The notes: generated by a model from the sequence alone, not told the origin. A DNA stretch of 64,000 bases from Lumbricus terrestris (GCA_949752735.1 OX457041.1:22077617-22141616), one strand, 5' to 3'; counted from the first letter of the stretch, positions 20,801 to 34,300 are shown. Numbers and translations are program-made.

Positions 20801-23800
20801 TTGTTTACTGAAATTGTATTTTGAAGAAGGACCATAGTTAGAGAGCCTCTGGCAATAAAAAGAAACAGCGTAACTTATTAAACGTTTGACATCACTTGGA
20901 GTTTCAAATCTGGTGTTAAGATTTAAGAATAGCTGTTGGACAGTGTTGCTGCATGTATACGTGTCCTGTTTTTTTGGTTAATAGATTTCTGTGCAGTGCT
21001 GTTCAGCTGTTAGAAAAGCACTTAACAGTGGAAGGATTGTTTCGACGTTCTGCGTCAATGGCTCGTCTGAAAGACCTCAGGGTAAAATTGCGCTTTGTCA
21101 ACGTTGCGATTGCTGTTTCTTCTCGACTTTCCCGGTTGTGAAGATCTGTTTTGCCAAGTTTTATTATTATTTATATTATTTTACAAGTTTTCGGGCGATA
21201 ATCCGAAATCGGAGTTCCGGAAAATTTCACATCTTGTTTACAGAACAAACGCATTCAATTAAATACATGTATGAAAGCAGATTGACAAATGATTGTTTGC
21301 AAAATAAAATAATGTCTTTGAAGATTCAAAGCATGGTTCTTAGCGTTAGAAACGGAATTTTAAGTGGGGGGCATCATCTATCGTAGAGTGAAATCATGAC
21401 CACAAAATGTTCACAAGTAACCTATCCTCTAAGACAGAATCCTTGAGTGACAAGTCGGACAACCAACCGGAAACCATTGATACACAGTCTACACGGAGCT
21501 GTGCGTCTGAGCAAAAGTGACGTCAGTAAGAAAAACCTCCATGTATTTGGCGCTGACTGTAAAATATAAAAATTTGAACTTTTATCCTCTAATTTTGTAA
21601 TCTTTAGGGAAGGCTCCGTGGGCCAGAAAAAAATCGTCAGCGGGCCAGCCAGCTCTTTGACACCCCTGACACTTACAAACAGTAAATTCAGTAAACTCAG
21701 TAAATTTCGTTACGATGCTTTACATTACCTTGAAAGAGTTTGACACTTAATTAGCGTGATAAATGTGTGTGTGTTCGTGTAGGTTCGAGTTGATGCAGGG
21801 GAAGCCCTGAGTGATGACACTCTGCCTCTTGATGTTGCGAGTCTTGTCAAGCAGTTCTTTCGTGAGCTGCCTGATCCGCTTCTGACTTCCCTTCTGTACG
21901 CGAATTTCCTTCAATGCGTTGCCATTGACAACGAACGAGGTCAGGTGGATGCCATGCTGCTCCTGTGTCTTCTCTTGCCATCCCCGAATCTGAACACATT
22001 GCGCTACCTCATGCATTTCCTCGCTCAGGTTGCCTCCTTCTCCGAACAGAACAAGATGGACGCTTCAAATCTTGCCGTCTGCCTCACGCCCAACCTCTTG
22101 CATGCAGGGACAGGGAGTGCTGCTGATCGGACAGATCGGGGGAGCGTTAACGGTGGCGGTCCTGCTCTTCAGGCGGAGACCGGAGTGATTCGTCTGCTGA
22201 TCTTGAACACCGATCGAATCGGATTGGTGTCGGATGATCTGCTGCAGAGAGCCGCACTTCTCAGTTCGTGCCTCCCTTTCTGTGACGACGTGGACGCAGG
22301 CGAAGTCTACGAGGAAACGCCGAAGATGAGAAAGAAGAAGAATAAGAAGCGCAGTGGATCGCTTCAAGGTTAGCACCTAGTGCAGTGGAATAAGTCTGGA
22401 CAGTAGCTGTAGGTGTCTTGTTATTGGCAAAGCATTTTAAGTGTGGTTATCGATCATTTGTATTCTTTTGTGATGAGCCAAAGGGATTAGGATAGTGCTT
22501 TTTCATGTGGTTTAATAAAGAGATCTAGGATGAAACCCAACAACTGTTGATTTGTTATCTGAGGAGTTCAAAGGGAGGTTGGGCTAAGTCGTAGTTTCAA
22601 GTGATCAATATACAGATAAGGATAATGAGAAGACTGTTTCGGCCTCCAAGACACATATTTCATGTTTCATGTTGGATAGTATGTGAGCCATTGTGCTTCC
22701 TGTTAAAAAATACTTTAAATATTTAGCCTTGTTTTGATGGATTCAGTACAATCAGATTCGTTAAAGTGATGAATCTGTGAAATGCTGAAGCTAGTTGTGT
22801 CATCTTTCAGTGTGTTAAAGGGGTTACCTGGTATTTCATATTCTGCTACATTTGTTATATATTTCTTTCAGTGAAATGTCTTGGGTAAATAGAAATAACA
22901 TGATTTCGATGCTTATTAGACAGTCTTTAAATAGCTAAGACACTATAATTTTCTGTAAACTGTCTTTGATTGCTGCCAACTCTTAATTAGTTTTAAAATG
23001 GATGATGCGGCAGAGCAAGGTAATGGAGAGGAGCAATTTACATTTTTCAGCCTCTCTGAAAACCAGAATTGTGAATGTTCCTTTGGTTCCAGGTCTTGTG
23101 ACAAGCTTCAGTTCCAGTTTCTCACGTTGGCGGAACAAAGACAAGCAGTCACAGAACAATAGCGTTATGAGTGACCGTTCAGCCTTGTCGTACATCTCAT
23201 TTGAGAGATCATCGGTGGTTACGGGTGATCAGAACACAGCTGAGGGCGACGCAGATGTGACCATTGAAGCCCTGGACATCAGCCTCTGCCCTGCGATGAC
23301 GCCCTGTCTCATAAGGAAACGTAAGGCTGACGAGGAATTCGTGCCTTTCTCGGCAAAGAAAAGGTGATTTTTGCCGGACATTTAGCTCACTTTGTCACTA
23401 GAAACTCATGACTGAAAGAGAAGTCAGAGGAATTTTGTGGTTAATAATCTTTATTGATGATGTCTAAATATTTTGGCAGCTGGGCAATAATGCCTCATTC
23501 TAAGAATATAAGGCATATGATATTAGGACAAAACCTAAGAATATGTTGCCCAATTTTGCAATGTATTTTGCAATGTACTAAGTTGTTAGTCTTCTTGTGA
23601 AATTGACCAGAGAATGGTGTAAAAAATAGTACCGGGCAATAAAATACAGCACTGATACCCAAACCCATTCCGAACGTTTGCCTGAAATAGGAAATAATTA
23701 TTGCTTAAATGTCACCTGTTGGGTTTGTGAATTTAAGGTGCATATACTAGTTAGTAAAATACATTTTTGCAATTTCTTAATTAAAGCTTTGTGACGTTTC

Positions 23801-26800
23801 TAGGCATGCAATTTTGTCAAGTATGCCGCACAAGTCTCTGCTGGCTGGAACCCCATTTACGCCGAGAACTAAGAACGATGCAGGTACAGAATATTGCTGA
23901 TTGTATTGTTTACATGACTAATACTTATGAAACCATTTCTGCCTAATTATTTATGTTGCAGTTGGTTAATTTGAAGGAAGTTTACTGCAGTATAAACCAT
24001 AAACCATGGTACATTGAGGCTTTTGTGCCACCAATTTTCATATTGCTCACCAATATCCAGAGAAATCAGTGAGAGAAAACGTATTCATGTTTTCTGAAAA
24101 CAAATGGCTTCTGAAAACTTGTTCATAAAGTGTGTGGAATTGTGGATGTGACCTGTCACTTTCAGAATTATGTAAAATCTATGGCTATAAACAGTATGAT
24201 GAATGTTTACAGATTGTGTTTAAACTGTATATAAATAATAAATTTTATTAAGGTAAAGCAATGTCAGGGAAGTGTTTGTCCATGATTGAAAGATTTTCGT
24301 CTATGTAGTCCAGCAAGAGGTCAGCCCATTCCTACAGGCTACATGGCTTGACAGTTTTTAATTTCATGTTGTAGTTTCATGGTTCTACATCTGGTATTGT
24401 GTGAGAGATGGGTGCAATAACTAGAAGCTATATGATGCTGTTAGGGCTATACTTTACAAATGCTGATTTATTTTCAGGGAATGTCGTGGAGCTGGATCCC
24501 ACTCCTCACATTGATTTTGCTCCTGGTGCAGACATCGTCTTTTCAGCAACGCCACAGATGCCGATGCCAAGGATGCACTTGAACAAGTTGCTGTCGTCTG
24601 CATCAAGTATGAGGCTGAGCAGGTAGGTCCAGTCACAGAAAAGTTATTTTGTACAAGGCCAAGCTTTGCTAACTTCATTTTTAAGAGACAGGGAGATTTT
24701 CACAAAGTATATTAACTCAATATATATTATATGTATAAATTGTATGTATATAATTATATAATAATATTTATATTAATATTTTTCTATCATTTAAAATTTT
24801 TTATGTAACTATTGTACAAATGTGTTAAATTATTTTTATTTTGCTTGTTGCTGCTTTTTCTCCATTGGGTATTTATTACGGTCATTTTTTTCAGTTCAAT
24901 ATGCGTGTAGCCTTGCATGCATTTAATTTCTTCATTCAATGCTACCCAGTTTAAGTTTAATTTTTTTGCTTGGCATAATATTTTAACATAAGTAAATAAA
25001 TATGTTTTGTGTTGTTTTGAACAAGAAGGAACTCACTTGGGAGGTCCGGTTGCTTCTCTCCAAAAATGCACAAGAAGAGCTTAAGAAATAGTTTTCGTGG
25101 ACTACTAAGAAGACTCAGTGGTAGCAAGGATAGTAGCCAGGTTGGTTTGGCTTAAGGTTTGATCTTTATTCAGTTGCGTACGTGCATCATTATGTATCAT
25201 TGTGTAGCACCTATCTGTAGCTATCAGAAGCTTGGAAATGTGACCACTTATCAGTTCTAATAGGTGATCATTCAAGTTCAGCTGACCAAAATGTTAAAGC
25301 GGTGGCAATTGACTGCTCAAATACTGAAATAGACTTATTTTCCTGTGTTTCTTACTTGCCGCATTCCAAAAGAGGCAGGTCATCTTGTTGAGGCCTTGAT
25401 ATGCTATAAGTGTGATAATGGCATCCTCTGAGCAGTAAAGACATAAATTGAGGTCTTGTAAACCACCGATGTACAGCCAATTTTGAGATCTATATCAAAC
25501 GCAGGCACAATAGAACTTGTGTAGTTTTTTCCTCATTTTCACCAAACCAACTGATACAGTTATTAGACCATATTCCATACAAATTTATTAGAACATTAAG
25601 AATTTAACAATTCACTTCAATTTTTATAAAAGTCAGGGAACTGATAAAATTTATATGAGAGCGGCCAGACGTTGTTACTTGCTTTTGCACGGTGATGGTT
25701 ATAAGCTGAAAGCTTGCTATTGTGTTATTTAGGGTGTCGTATTAAGGTTGTGTTGTAATTGAGGCTGTGTTTGAAAGTTTGTTGACATGTAGGCTTGCTA
25801 TCTTTGACCACAATCTATCAAGCTTCTCATTAATATCATGGTGCATTGTAAAAACAATTTTGAGTAATTCAAAATGTAACTTCTGTTGTCGAGAGTTGAC
25901 TTAATTTTTTACTGTAATTACATTTTGTGAACATTTGAGTGAAGATTCAATGCGATTTGTCTGATATTTTAGATGCAGAGTCAAATGCAATTGATCAACA
26001 TGTCTGACAGCAACTGTTCTCATCTGTCTTATCAGCCTGGAGCTTCGTCGCGCTTGGATGGTTCGACTTCGAAGGCAGCATCAGTCCGCAGCAGCAGCAG
26101 AAAGGGCATTTCACTCTTCCGACGACGTAAGAAGCATCTAAGTTCACCGGCGGGAGGCTGGGTGATGACAGATTTGGGTGGAGATTATATTGAGCATGAA
26201 ATGAATGGAGTCAACGAAGTCGACTTATCGTTTGTGATGCAGCAACCGATGAAGGATGAAGCGGGTGACTTAGCGGTCAAGGTTGGCCGATCGCCCCACG
26301 ACCTCCCCCCTCGACCTCGACCCAGGTCGCGCTCTGCTGAGGGTTTGCGGCGTGGAAGGCCAAACACACTGAAGTCTGGCCTGCCATCCGCTGCTCGTCG
26401 TAGGTCAGTGGAAGTGAAGCAGAGAAGGAACATGGACCGGAGGGTGGATGCAGCAGTCTTCCCCAGCGGTGTGCTTGACACGAGTCCAATACACAAATGC
26501 TGCACTGATGATGGAGAGAACGAGGTGTTTGACTCCCCTGAGCAACTTGATCGACAGGAGATGACGGATGAAGGTCTGAAGAAGATGTATTCCAGCTCAA
26601 AGATGAAAGATGCCGAGTCAATGGAACTCATAGACGTCGTTATGGTTGACCAGCTTGATTCAGAACATGACCGAGCGTTCACCGAGGAATCTATGATGGC
26701 GCATGAAGAGGAGGACATTCTGGACGTTGACGCAGATGTTGGGCATGTTGCAGCAGACTGCAAGGAAAGTGAAGCAGAAAGGCTGGGTGCTACAGAAGGC

Positions 26801-27979
26801 AGTTTGATGCTTAGTAACAATGAGAGTACTGTATCTGCAGAAAGTATTCCAAAGAGTTTGGAATTGAATGTCGATACCCAGCTTACTGAGAGTGTGTCAG
26901 CACTAGGCAAGGCTCTGGTTGATGCGGACAGCGCAATTGATTTGGCAACGTCTGAATCCTGGGGACGGCTCCAGCATTGTCCGAGCAGACAGAGCTTCAG
27001 AAGTCTGGACAGTGGACTTGGACTGAACGTAGAGAGTGATGATGTAGGGTTAAGATCAGTAGCCGTGGAAGAGGAGCAGGAGAATAAGGCTGTTCAGGTC
27101 CAATCAGTAGCCGAGGAAAAGAACGTGATGAGAGCGCATGACCACTCTCTGATGTATATGAAAGAGGGAAGACAGAGCATTGGAGTGCGAACTTCCTTCA
27201 AACAAAAGAAGTCTGATCCTTGTCTCCAGGTTTCAGCTGAGGTTCACCAGCTTCTGTCAAAGGCAGGATCACTTATTGTTGACATAAAGAATGCCACTGC
27301 AGGTGGCGCCACAACTGTGACAAACGCAAAAGATAGCTGCAGGATTCCGGAAACGGGAAGCGGTTCACAGCTTTCTCGTAAGGAAGAGAAGCAGGTGTTG
27401 GAAAGATGTCGTTCTCCTCTGCGATTTGCAAAGGCTACATCTCGCACAATTGCTTCGGCCAAAGTTTCCTTGGGCTCTGGCCATATCTCACCGAGGTCTT
27501 CATTCCGGAAGGCTCCAGTCCTGCCGATCTCTACCAACTTCCTACGAGGAGTGTCATTTAGGGAGAACTGCCAGGGTAAGCCGTCATTCGTCTGTCCAAA
27601 TACAAAAGAAACCGCTGCAAATCCACTGGCGTTGATTTCGAACACGGATGAAAAAGACGACCAATCTCTTGCAGAGCTCGATGCCGAGGCGCCAAAGATT
27701 GATTGTAATCCCAACTCGACTCCGAAAATAAAGTCTGCTTTGGTTACACCAGGAATGGCAAACCGTCTTGGAAAGCGTGGCTTCCCTCTTCAAACAGCGG
27801 TCACAACTCCTGTAGCAAAGGCCGCTCGTTCTCCGCTGAGACCACTTAAACGGTTGCAGGGGTCGCCGAAGTCACCGCGAGGTCAGAGGTCACCACGACG
27901 AATGACCTCACCTGGAAAGAATGTCAGGCTGGTGACCGGAATGACCCTTGCAGTTCCTCTGGGCAACTCAAATGTGTGA
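17671..27979 (+). CDS. ARHGAP11A: ARHGAP11A-like Rho GTPase-activating protein, whole gene
   Basis: Nine coding exons: 17671-17838, 20053-20138, 20985-21081, 21783-22368, 23093-23363, 23804-23883, 24478-24622, 25026-25140 and 25973-27979. All junctions are GT-AG, phases match throughout, and the sum is 3555 nt (1184 aa; human ARHGAP11A is about 1020). The RhoGAP domain spans about residues 60-300: VVFGNSLRHIP, the arginine finger in EGLFRRSAS (about R105), LVKQFFRELPDPLL and NKMDASNLAVCLTPNLL. The long C-terminus is Ser/Arg/Lys-rich, with blocks like the vertebrate protein (GCFSPKMHKKSLRNSF, RSPLRFAKA). The family switches off RhoA in mitosis and cytokinesis. The first exon resembles vertebrate orthologues only weakly, so an extra 5' exon cannot be excluded. 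Confidence 0.9.
17947..18042. repeat. 31-bp tandem repeat, about 3 copies
   Basis: The unit, containing GATCAGG then GCGTCGTGAGGGTCG, recurs at 17950, 17981 and 18012 with few changes, starting about 110 bp after the exon 1 donor. Confidence 0.8.
18310..19145. repeat. diverged inverted repeat with spacer of about 430 bp
   Basis: 18310-18565 is similar to the reverse complement of 18990-19145, for example GGTCAGACCACTCTAT against GGTCAGATCACTCTAT, and ATATTGTTTATCTGCTACC against ATATTGTTTGTCTGCTACC. It may be a foldback-type element or two opposed copies of one dispersed repeat. Confidence 0.6.
20053..21081 (+). CDS. ARHGAP11A: ARHGAP11A exons 2-3 (start of RhoGAP domain, arginine finger)
   Basis: Exon 2 is 20053-20138 (TCTCTTAG acceptor, CCAAA|GTAAGA donor) and exon 3 is 20985-21081 (TTAATAG acceptor, CTCAGG|GTAAAA donor). 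Exon 2 gives VVFGNSLRHIPY. Exon 3 gives FLCSAVQLLEKHLTVEGLFR, carrying the catalytic arginine finger. Confidence 0.85.
21606..21673. mobile_element. hAT 3'-end fragment
   Basis: GGGCCAG-type blocks end in CTCTTTGACACCCCTG, like the GTTTGAGACCCCTG end of the complete hAT element at 47710-48557. No matching left end was found. Confidence 0.4.
21783..22368 (+). CDS. ARHGAP11A: ARHGAP11A exon 4 (bulk of RhoGAP domain)
   Basis: Acceptor TTCGTGTAG and donor CTTCAAG|GTTAGC, phase 0 to 1. It contains LVKQFFRELPDPLL and NKMDASNLAVCLTPNLL, which form the Rho-binding surface of GAP domains, then a basic KMRKKKNKKR stretch that may act as a nuclear localisation signal. Confidence 0.92.
22369..25972. other. 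ARHGAP11A introns 4-8
   Basis: The non-exonic parts are AT-rich with a TA-rich stretch at about 24718-24790. No other gene, repeat array or RNA gene was seen. Confidence 0.5.
25973..27979 (+). CDS. ARHGAP11A: ARHGAP11A exon 9 (long C-terminal tail)
   Basis: 669 codons including the stop, opened by acceptor GATATTTTAG. It starts with ATG but is joined in frame to exon 8 (AGCCAG|GTTGGT donor at 25140). Low-complexity, likely disordered, with several basic S-P-R/K motifs and a run of SPR/SPK repeats near the end (SPKSPRGQRSPRRMTSPGK) that are candidate CDK sites. Confidence 0.9.
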   Translation: MQSQMQLINMSDSNCSHLSYQPGASSRLDGSTSKAASVRSSSRKGISLFRRRKKHLSSPAGGWVMTDLGGDYIEHEMNGVNEVDLSFVMQQPMKDEAGDLAVKVGRSPHDLPPRPRPRSRSAEGLRRGRPNTLKSGLPSAARRRSVEVKQRRNMDRRVDAAVFPSGVLDTSPIHKCCTDDGENEVFDSPEQLDRQEMTDEGLKKMYSSSKMKDAESMELIDVVMVDQLDSEHDRAFTEESMMAHEEEDILDVDADVGHVAADCKESEAERLGATEGSLMLSNNESTVSAESIPKSLELNVDTQLTESVSALGKALVDADSAIDLATSESWGRLQHCPSRQSFRSLDSGLGLNVESDDVGLRSVAVEEEQENKAVQVQSVAEEKNVMRAHDHSLMYMKEGRQSIGVRTSFKQKKSDPCLQVSAEVHQLLSKAGSLIVDIKNATAGGATTVTNAKDSCRIPETGSGSQLSRKEEKQVLERCRSPLRFAKATSRTIASAKVSLGSGHISPRSSFRKAPVLPISTNFLRGVSFRENCQGKPSFVCPNTKETAANPLALISNTDEKDDQSLAELDAEAPKIDCNPNSTPKIKSALVTPGMANRLGKRGFPLQTAVTTPVAKAARSPLRPLKRLQGSPKSPRGQRSPRRMTSPGKNVRLVTGMTLAVPLGNSNV

Positions 27980-30119
27980 AACATGAGGTGCATCATCCAC
28001 TGTGCTTGGATTGTGATATTCTATTTCTTGACACGGTCTTTCATGCTTGAATGTGCCATCTGTATTCCGAATCAAACGTTTGTGCTTACTGATGCTCAAA
28101 AACTAACTGCAACCTTGACAATTGTATTGCACCACTGTGTGGCACGCTTCTTTACAATGCTAGTTCAAGTACTATGTGTCAGCTGAAACAGGTCTGAATC
28201 GGCTTGAGCGAAAAAAATGGTGTAGTGTATGTGTTCTAAGATCAATGTGTCTTGATATCAAATTCAGTCCTGATGTCTTGATCTTAGTTTAATAACCTTG
28301 GGCTTGTGTTGTTTTCATCTGCAAATTTCAGACATGCTGGAATTGATTAGCGAGCAAGTTTCTTGATGCTTTCTTGTGTCTCCAAGGTGACTTCATGAAT
28401 TTTGGACCTTTATCATGATCTCAAAAAACGGAACGCTTTTGACTTCTTGTGTAATCATGAGATATGTCGAAGTCCAGTGAACTTTATTCGTATTTATCAA
28501 TGATGAATTTTCTGTGCTGAGAAATTGTTTGACTGATTTACTAAAGATTGCAGCATGGCATCCAGTCTTGCTTGTCTCACGATGCCTCTGGTTACTGCAT
28601 CGCATGAGCACTGAATGAATCATGCTGAGCTGTTTTGCAGGTGTTCATATTTGCAACTGTCTTTAGTAGTGATGCAAAATTGCATCTTTACATTGTTCTT
28701 CGGCCATTGTGTTCGGCTTTTGTTTAATTCGTAAATTTTTGAAAGTATTATTACAGGAGCATTGTAATATCAATGTGAATACTGAGCTTTTCCAGTAACT
28801 ATCAAAGCATAATGAGAATAGAGGTGATATATTGATTTGTATGATACAGGATAAAGTTTGCACATGTGTTGGGGCTGACCATATATTACGTACGTACGGA
28901 GGGAAGGGTCACAGGAGTTGGGTGATTTGCGTACGGGTGCATATTATTAGGGGAGGGGTCTCGGCGAAATGTACGTACGCAAAATTAATGTCTAATTATG
29001 ATGTCCATATTATTATATAACTATATTATTTATAACTTTGTATTATCCTATAGTCGTCCGATGGCATTTGATTTTATTAAAATTAAATTCTGTTCAGATC
29101 TAAATAGAAAACCATAACAGTTAAGAAATTTTAGCTAGCAAATATGATGTTTAACAAAACTGAATAGTCGCCTGCGGTAAAATACATGTTTTGTAGAAGA
29201 CTTTAGCTAAATAGCCTGTGTAAGGGGGATTAGCGAAGCATATTTGTGCTTACACAGGGGGGTTATTTGTTGCGTACGTAATATAGAGATGGCTCCTTTA
29301 TCTAAATGGAAAGGTTTGGTTGAATAAGTTGGATGTTATCTTGTACTGGGTGCTGCAGAGACTTTATGTTCAGTATTGTTGCATAAACTGTTCTTTTGAG
29401 ATATCTGTTTTTGTTTCTGTGTCTGTACCTATGCCTGCAGCATAGCTATTGTGGAACAAAATGTAAGGACTAATTTTACATTTTGATAAATCTAGTTTTA
29501 AGCCTGTGCTCCCATTTTGAACTTGGATGCCAAAATGTTAGCATACAACAGAATGGAATGTGAGCTTGGAACGTTGGTGCACTGTATACATAATTGCAAA
29601 GGTAAATGGTTATAAGAAATTGATGATGCATTAAATTCTACTGATCAAAAACACTGAATACGTATAAACTTTACTCTTGAGTGATGAAGTCAGTTGATCC
29701 ATTGATCTTAGTAACTTCGAGTTCTTCTGGGTTTGTGTTTCAGTTTACACGATAAAATCATGTTAAAGCCAGTTACCGTGTGTACTGTGTGGTCCTAAAT
29801 GATCTAAACACAGTTGAAATAGCCTAATGGATGTTTGATTTTGGTGGCCCACTGGGTTTGTTTCAGCCCTTCCCATTTGCATCCGGTGCTCGCATCCAGC
29901 TGTGTCACGGTTGCAGAACTGTACACCCTTGAAGCATTGATTATTATAATTTCAATTACTGACTGAGAAATTCCGGGTTTATAATGTTCTCCTAGTGTTC
30001 GTAACCTGGGAATCACAAATGCCGTGCGTTCACAAAGCACATATCTAACCTGACCCTCTCCTGCTTCTTTGTCAGACAATCTCTCTCCTTCAGTTTTTAA
30101 CGCCATAGTTCATGTGTAT

Positions 30120-30320
30120 GTCTGTTCTCACCTAAATTTATGCAACTCACTTCTAATGGGCCCTCTGAAACACCATCTTTTCCCCTTTCAATCGGCCTTA
30201 AATGCTTCACATAAGCTTGCAGCTACACTACATGACACTGCATTTATCTCCGCATATAATATGCTTTGAGTTTTGCACTGGCTACCTTGGTATCACTGCT
30301 TGCATCTGCCGAGAGCGCTT
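30120..30320 (+). pseudogene. LINE reverse-transcriptase thumb remnant
   Basis: SHLNLCNSLLMGPLKHHLFP, then LNASHKLAATLHDT, a stop, and VLHWLPW matches the L2/CR1-type thumb pattern (S-R-L-D-Y-C-N-S-L-L, then Q-N-A-A-A-R-L, then L-H-W-L-P). Broken by an in-frame stop. Confidence 0.6.
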
Positions 30321-31282
30321 CTGAATGGTCATTTTGCTAGAAGTCTACATACACAATACGATATTAGCTGTGTACCTTCAAAGGTTACGCATTATATGTA
30401 GTTGGTTTTTCTATGTGGCAAGAAACTTCTGTAGCTGTTTCTACAGATTTCTCAATCTTTCACGTCTTCCTTTTGTCAAGTTCTTTATAATTTGATTTGT
30501 GTCTATGAATTCTAAATGAATAGCTTCACATGGTCACAATATGGCAAAATCTAAGAGATGTTATGACCAACTGAGCAGAGTAGAAAGGAAGCTTTAGTTT
30601 TTGGTGTGTACTGCCGATTTTGATTTTTCACATATTTGTAATGGTGACTGCAACTAATGGTCTGTGCTCAATATCTGTTGTTACTGTTTTAAAACCATTT
30701 TAAGACAGCATCTGAAACTGCTAAACATGCATTAAAATGAGTTAGTTTTAAAGTACGTTCAGCAATTAATTTGATGTACTAGTATCACTTGCAGAACTTT
30801 GCTTGAGAATTGTCTAGCAGTTGACACCATTCTCCCATGGTCCTCTCACTCCTCTGATGTTGTAATCACTGCATTCAAATAAGAGCATGTTGTATGATTC
30901 ATATAGCATTGTTTTTATAGATCCAAAATGCCATTGTAACTTGCTTAATAGTAACTTTGATGACACAATGGTGGCTCAGAGGCTGCCCAAAAGAGAATAT
31001 TAGTTCATCATCAACAACCGAGGGACCAATGCCCGTAGGTGCTCGATGCCATTCTCGTTATTCCACGCCAGGTTTGTCTCTCCAAGGCGGCGTGTGTTAG
31101 GTCCTGTAGCGGTGCTCCACACCATATTAGAATATTAGTTACAGTGTAGAAACACAGAAACACTGCACAATCCTTTTTTCGACCAAGACATTTCCTTAGA
31201 AACAGTAAATTTGAGCTTTAAACCCGAGATAAACGTCTCTAAAGGAAGAAAGAATTTCATGTTAATTGATGTTTAGGGTTTA

Positions 31283-31312
31283 TTTTATATATATATATAT
31301 ATATATATACAT
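31283..31312. repeat. TA microsatellite
   Basis: About 13 TA units. Confidence 0.85.
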
Positions 31313-34300
31313 GGATCTGTATATATAATAAACTTATTTAGCCTAATAAAACCAAGTGGGTGGTTTTCTATGCACCAAGACATTCATAGGGCATGATTCC
31401 GATAAACTGAAATATTATGTCAAGTGCTCCAAACGGAGGGATTTGACGGAGATTCTTCAGCGAATGAAAACGGATTTATAAGTCACAAGTGGCTCATGAT
31501 CAATCACAGAAGCATTATAATTATCCACTGAACAAACTGGAATTATTGTCAGTACTGAACATTTCCTTATTGCTCTGTGACACGTGTAACCAAGAAAATT
31601 AGATTTTGACTAGCTGATTAATCTGGATCTATTTCATTTTCTATATTCTGTTTAAAACAATAAATTGAAAAGTTAAGTAACAACAAAAGGTCATTTGAAA
31701 ATTTGTAATCCAGTACTGTGTTACTGTACTTACCCTATGTGAACAAGCAAATCTTGTCTTGCAACATGCAACCAGGCTTGTGGTTGCACGTTACAGTACT
31801 TGACCGGGCCATGACCATGATTCTACGAAAAACAATTTTTATAACAATTGGGCAAACAGTAAGAAACTTGAACTGCAAGGCAAGTACTAAACCTCTGGTT
31901 GGCTTTGCACAGCGAGCTGATTATAAGCTATGTTAAACTTAGCATGCTGCATGCAATGGTTTACCCAAACACCTCCGAATGTGCTTAAAACTGCTAAAGA
32001 ATTTAGAGCTGGGTCAAAGCAATGGGTTCAGCCAAGATCTAGAATCTACATTTCAATAAAAAAATTATCAGGCTAACGGTCATTCATACAAATTGTTCAG
32101 TCTCGTGATTCCATCATCATTTATTCAGTGCCATTCTGCATATAGTTGATGACTGGACAGCTATTGATACAATGTAATGGGTTACACGCAAGATGGTCAT
32201 ATTACCAAAAAATCTTCGAACAAATTAGTATATTCCAGGTCAGTTTGTGATCCAAGTACGTAACAAAATAATGAAAACTTTTAGATGCAAACACAAAAAG
32301 ATCATCTAGAATTCCTTGATGAAACCACGATGGCTCAAAAAAATTCTTTAGCATTCAATCAAAATATCCCTATGAATCATCGGTAGGCACCAACTAGGAA
32401 CTGCAAAGCAGGCAACATTGATTATTCAATTATCAGGCAAAAATCAAATATATCATGGCCACATTTGACATTCAAGATCTAATCTCAACACAGGCATACA
32501 GCAACAGTTAATTCTACAATAAAATGAGTCCAGTGGATGTTACCTAGAAAAATTAACACTTTTCTAACAAGAAACAAAGGCTTTTATTCAGGCAACAGCA
32601 AAAACTTAACAACAAGAAAATCATTTAAAATAGCCCCCATTGATTGCCCAATAAGAAAGATAAGATCAGTCCAGCAGAAGCGGCAGCAGCAAAAAACACC
32701 CACACTAAACAAGAATAATGATGTATGAAATAACCAAATAATGCTAGTATTAACAACAATAATAATAAGGCTAATAATAACAATAATAATAAGGCTAATA
32801 ATAACAATGAGTGAAGTAGTTAAATAAGGCTGATTTAGGCAGCAGGTCAAGTTAATAACTACGACAAACTTACTTTTGGTGAACAGTTCAGGTTAAGGCT
32901 CTTAGGCTGCAGCTACGAAATGAAACTTTCCAAACAGCACATACAATATTAATAATAGTAATAATATAAATAACTAGCTACAACTATGGCCTGTAATTTG
33001 TCTAAGCAATTGTGAGTAGGCAAAATTAATAAATCAAAGAAATATCAGAATTCTGAAAGAATCATAATGAGATTTAGTCAACTAACACGCAAGGAAAATA
33101 AAAAGTGAGGCCAAGAGCGTATGTCATCTGTTGGTCTGAAAGCAAAGGGTGCAACAGAGTAGATGTCATCGACAACCATTTCAGAAGCTTAAAAATATCA
33201 TTCAATATACAACAGACTTACCATACTCTCAGTCTGCAGTATAATATGGGCAATGGCACTGTTAAACATAATTATGTAGCAACCTTAAATAGGTTCTCTT
33301 CAGTCAGCAGCACCAAATGCAAATTGTTCAGATTCCAACCCAACCCATCAGTGATTAAAAGAAAGTTCTCAACAATTGACAAGAGATGCACTGACATATT
33401 AACTCCTCCAATGGTCCAGATCAACATATTCCCTTAGTCTACAGAAACCATGAAGAGAACGTCCCATAATAAAGACAAGAAAATCATCTAATTGTGTGGC
33501 ATACAATCGGGAGACAAATTCAGGAGAGTAATAAACTGAAGCTGGCAACTTTCACTAAGCGTTTCGTGTCCCTTACATTGGTATGCGGATTTTCCTTTAG
33601 CTCACTGAGCATTTCAGGCTGCTTGGCATTCAGGGTCAGACTTAAGACACATTGGCCATATTCAACATGAAATAACAACGACTGCAGAAAAAACAAAATG
33701 AAATGACTTAGCAATAAAGCAACAACCAAAACAGCTAGAGATTATCAGGAGACCTAAAGCAACAATCACTGAAAAGCCAGACACTAAACTGTCACTGAAA
33801 CAAATCAAGATTAAGAGGATAGTTTAAAAGTCACGAAAGTCACCCACACTCCTCATAAACTCTTCATTACTAAATTAGTCGAGAACATAGTCATAGAAAC
33901 AGCCATAAATTCCACTAATAAGTTAGCCATAACTGTCATGGAACCAGCCATGACTGTAGCTAAACATTTCAACTTCTTCTGTACTTTGACAAATGGTTGC
34001 TGATAACTGACAATTAGTCATAAGTGTTAAACAAAAACAGGATTAATCGTTACTGCATTTCCAAAAATCACCAGGAGTTTTCCATCTCTTAAGATACAAA
34101 TCATGATTGAAAATTTTCAGAAAGGAATTAAAAAAAGCTCCCTACTTCCAAACTGTGACTCAGTCACAAATCACAACTTCGCAAGCTTCTTTAAAATTCT
34201 CTCTTCCAACTCTTTCTGCCGTACAGTACAACTAAGCAAATGCAAACAACATTCAAGGATTACACAATCACTAATTTTAAAAAAACATAAATAGCATGCT

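Noticed and set aside
26185..26910. 241-codon minus-strand frame rich in Ser
   Set aside because: Antisense shadow of the Ser-rich ARHGAP11A exon 9, which has splice-site and homology support.
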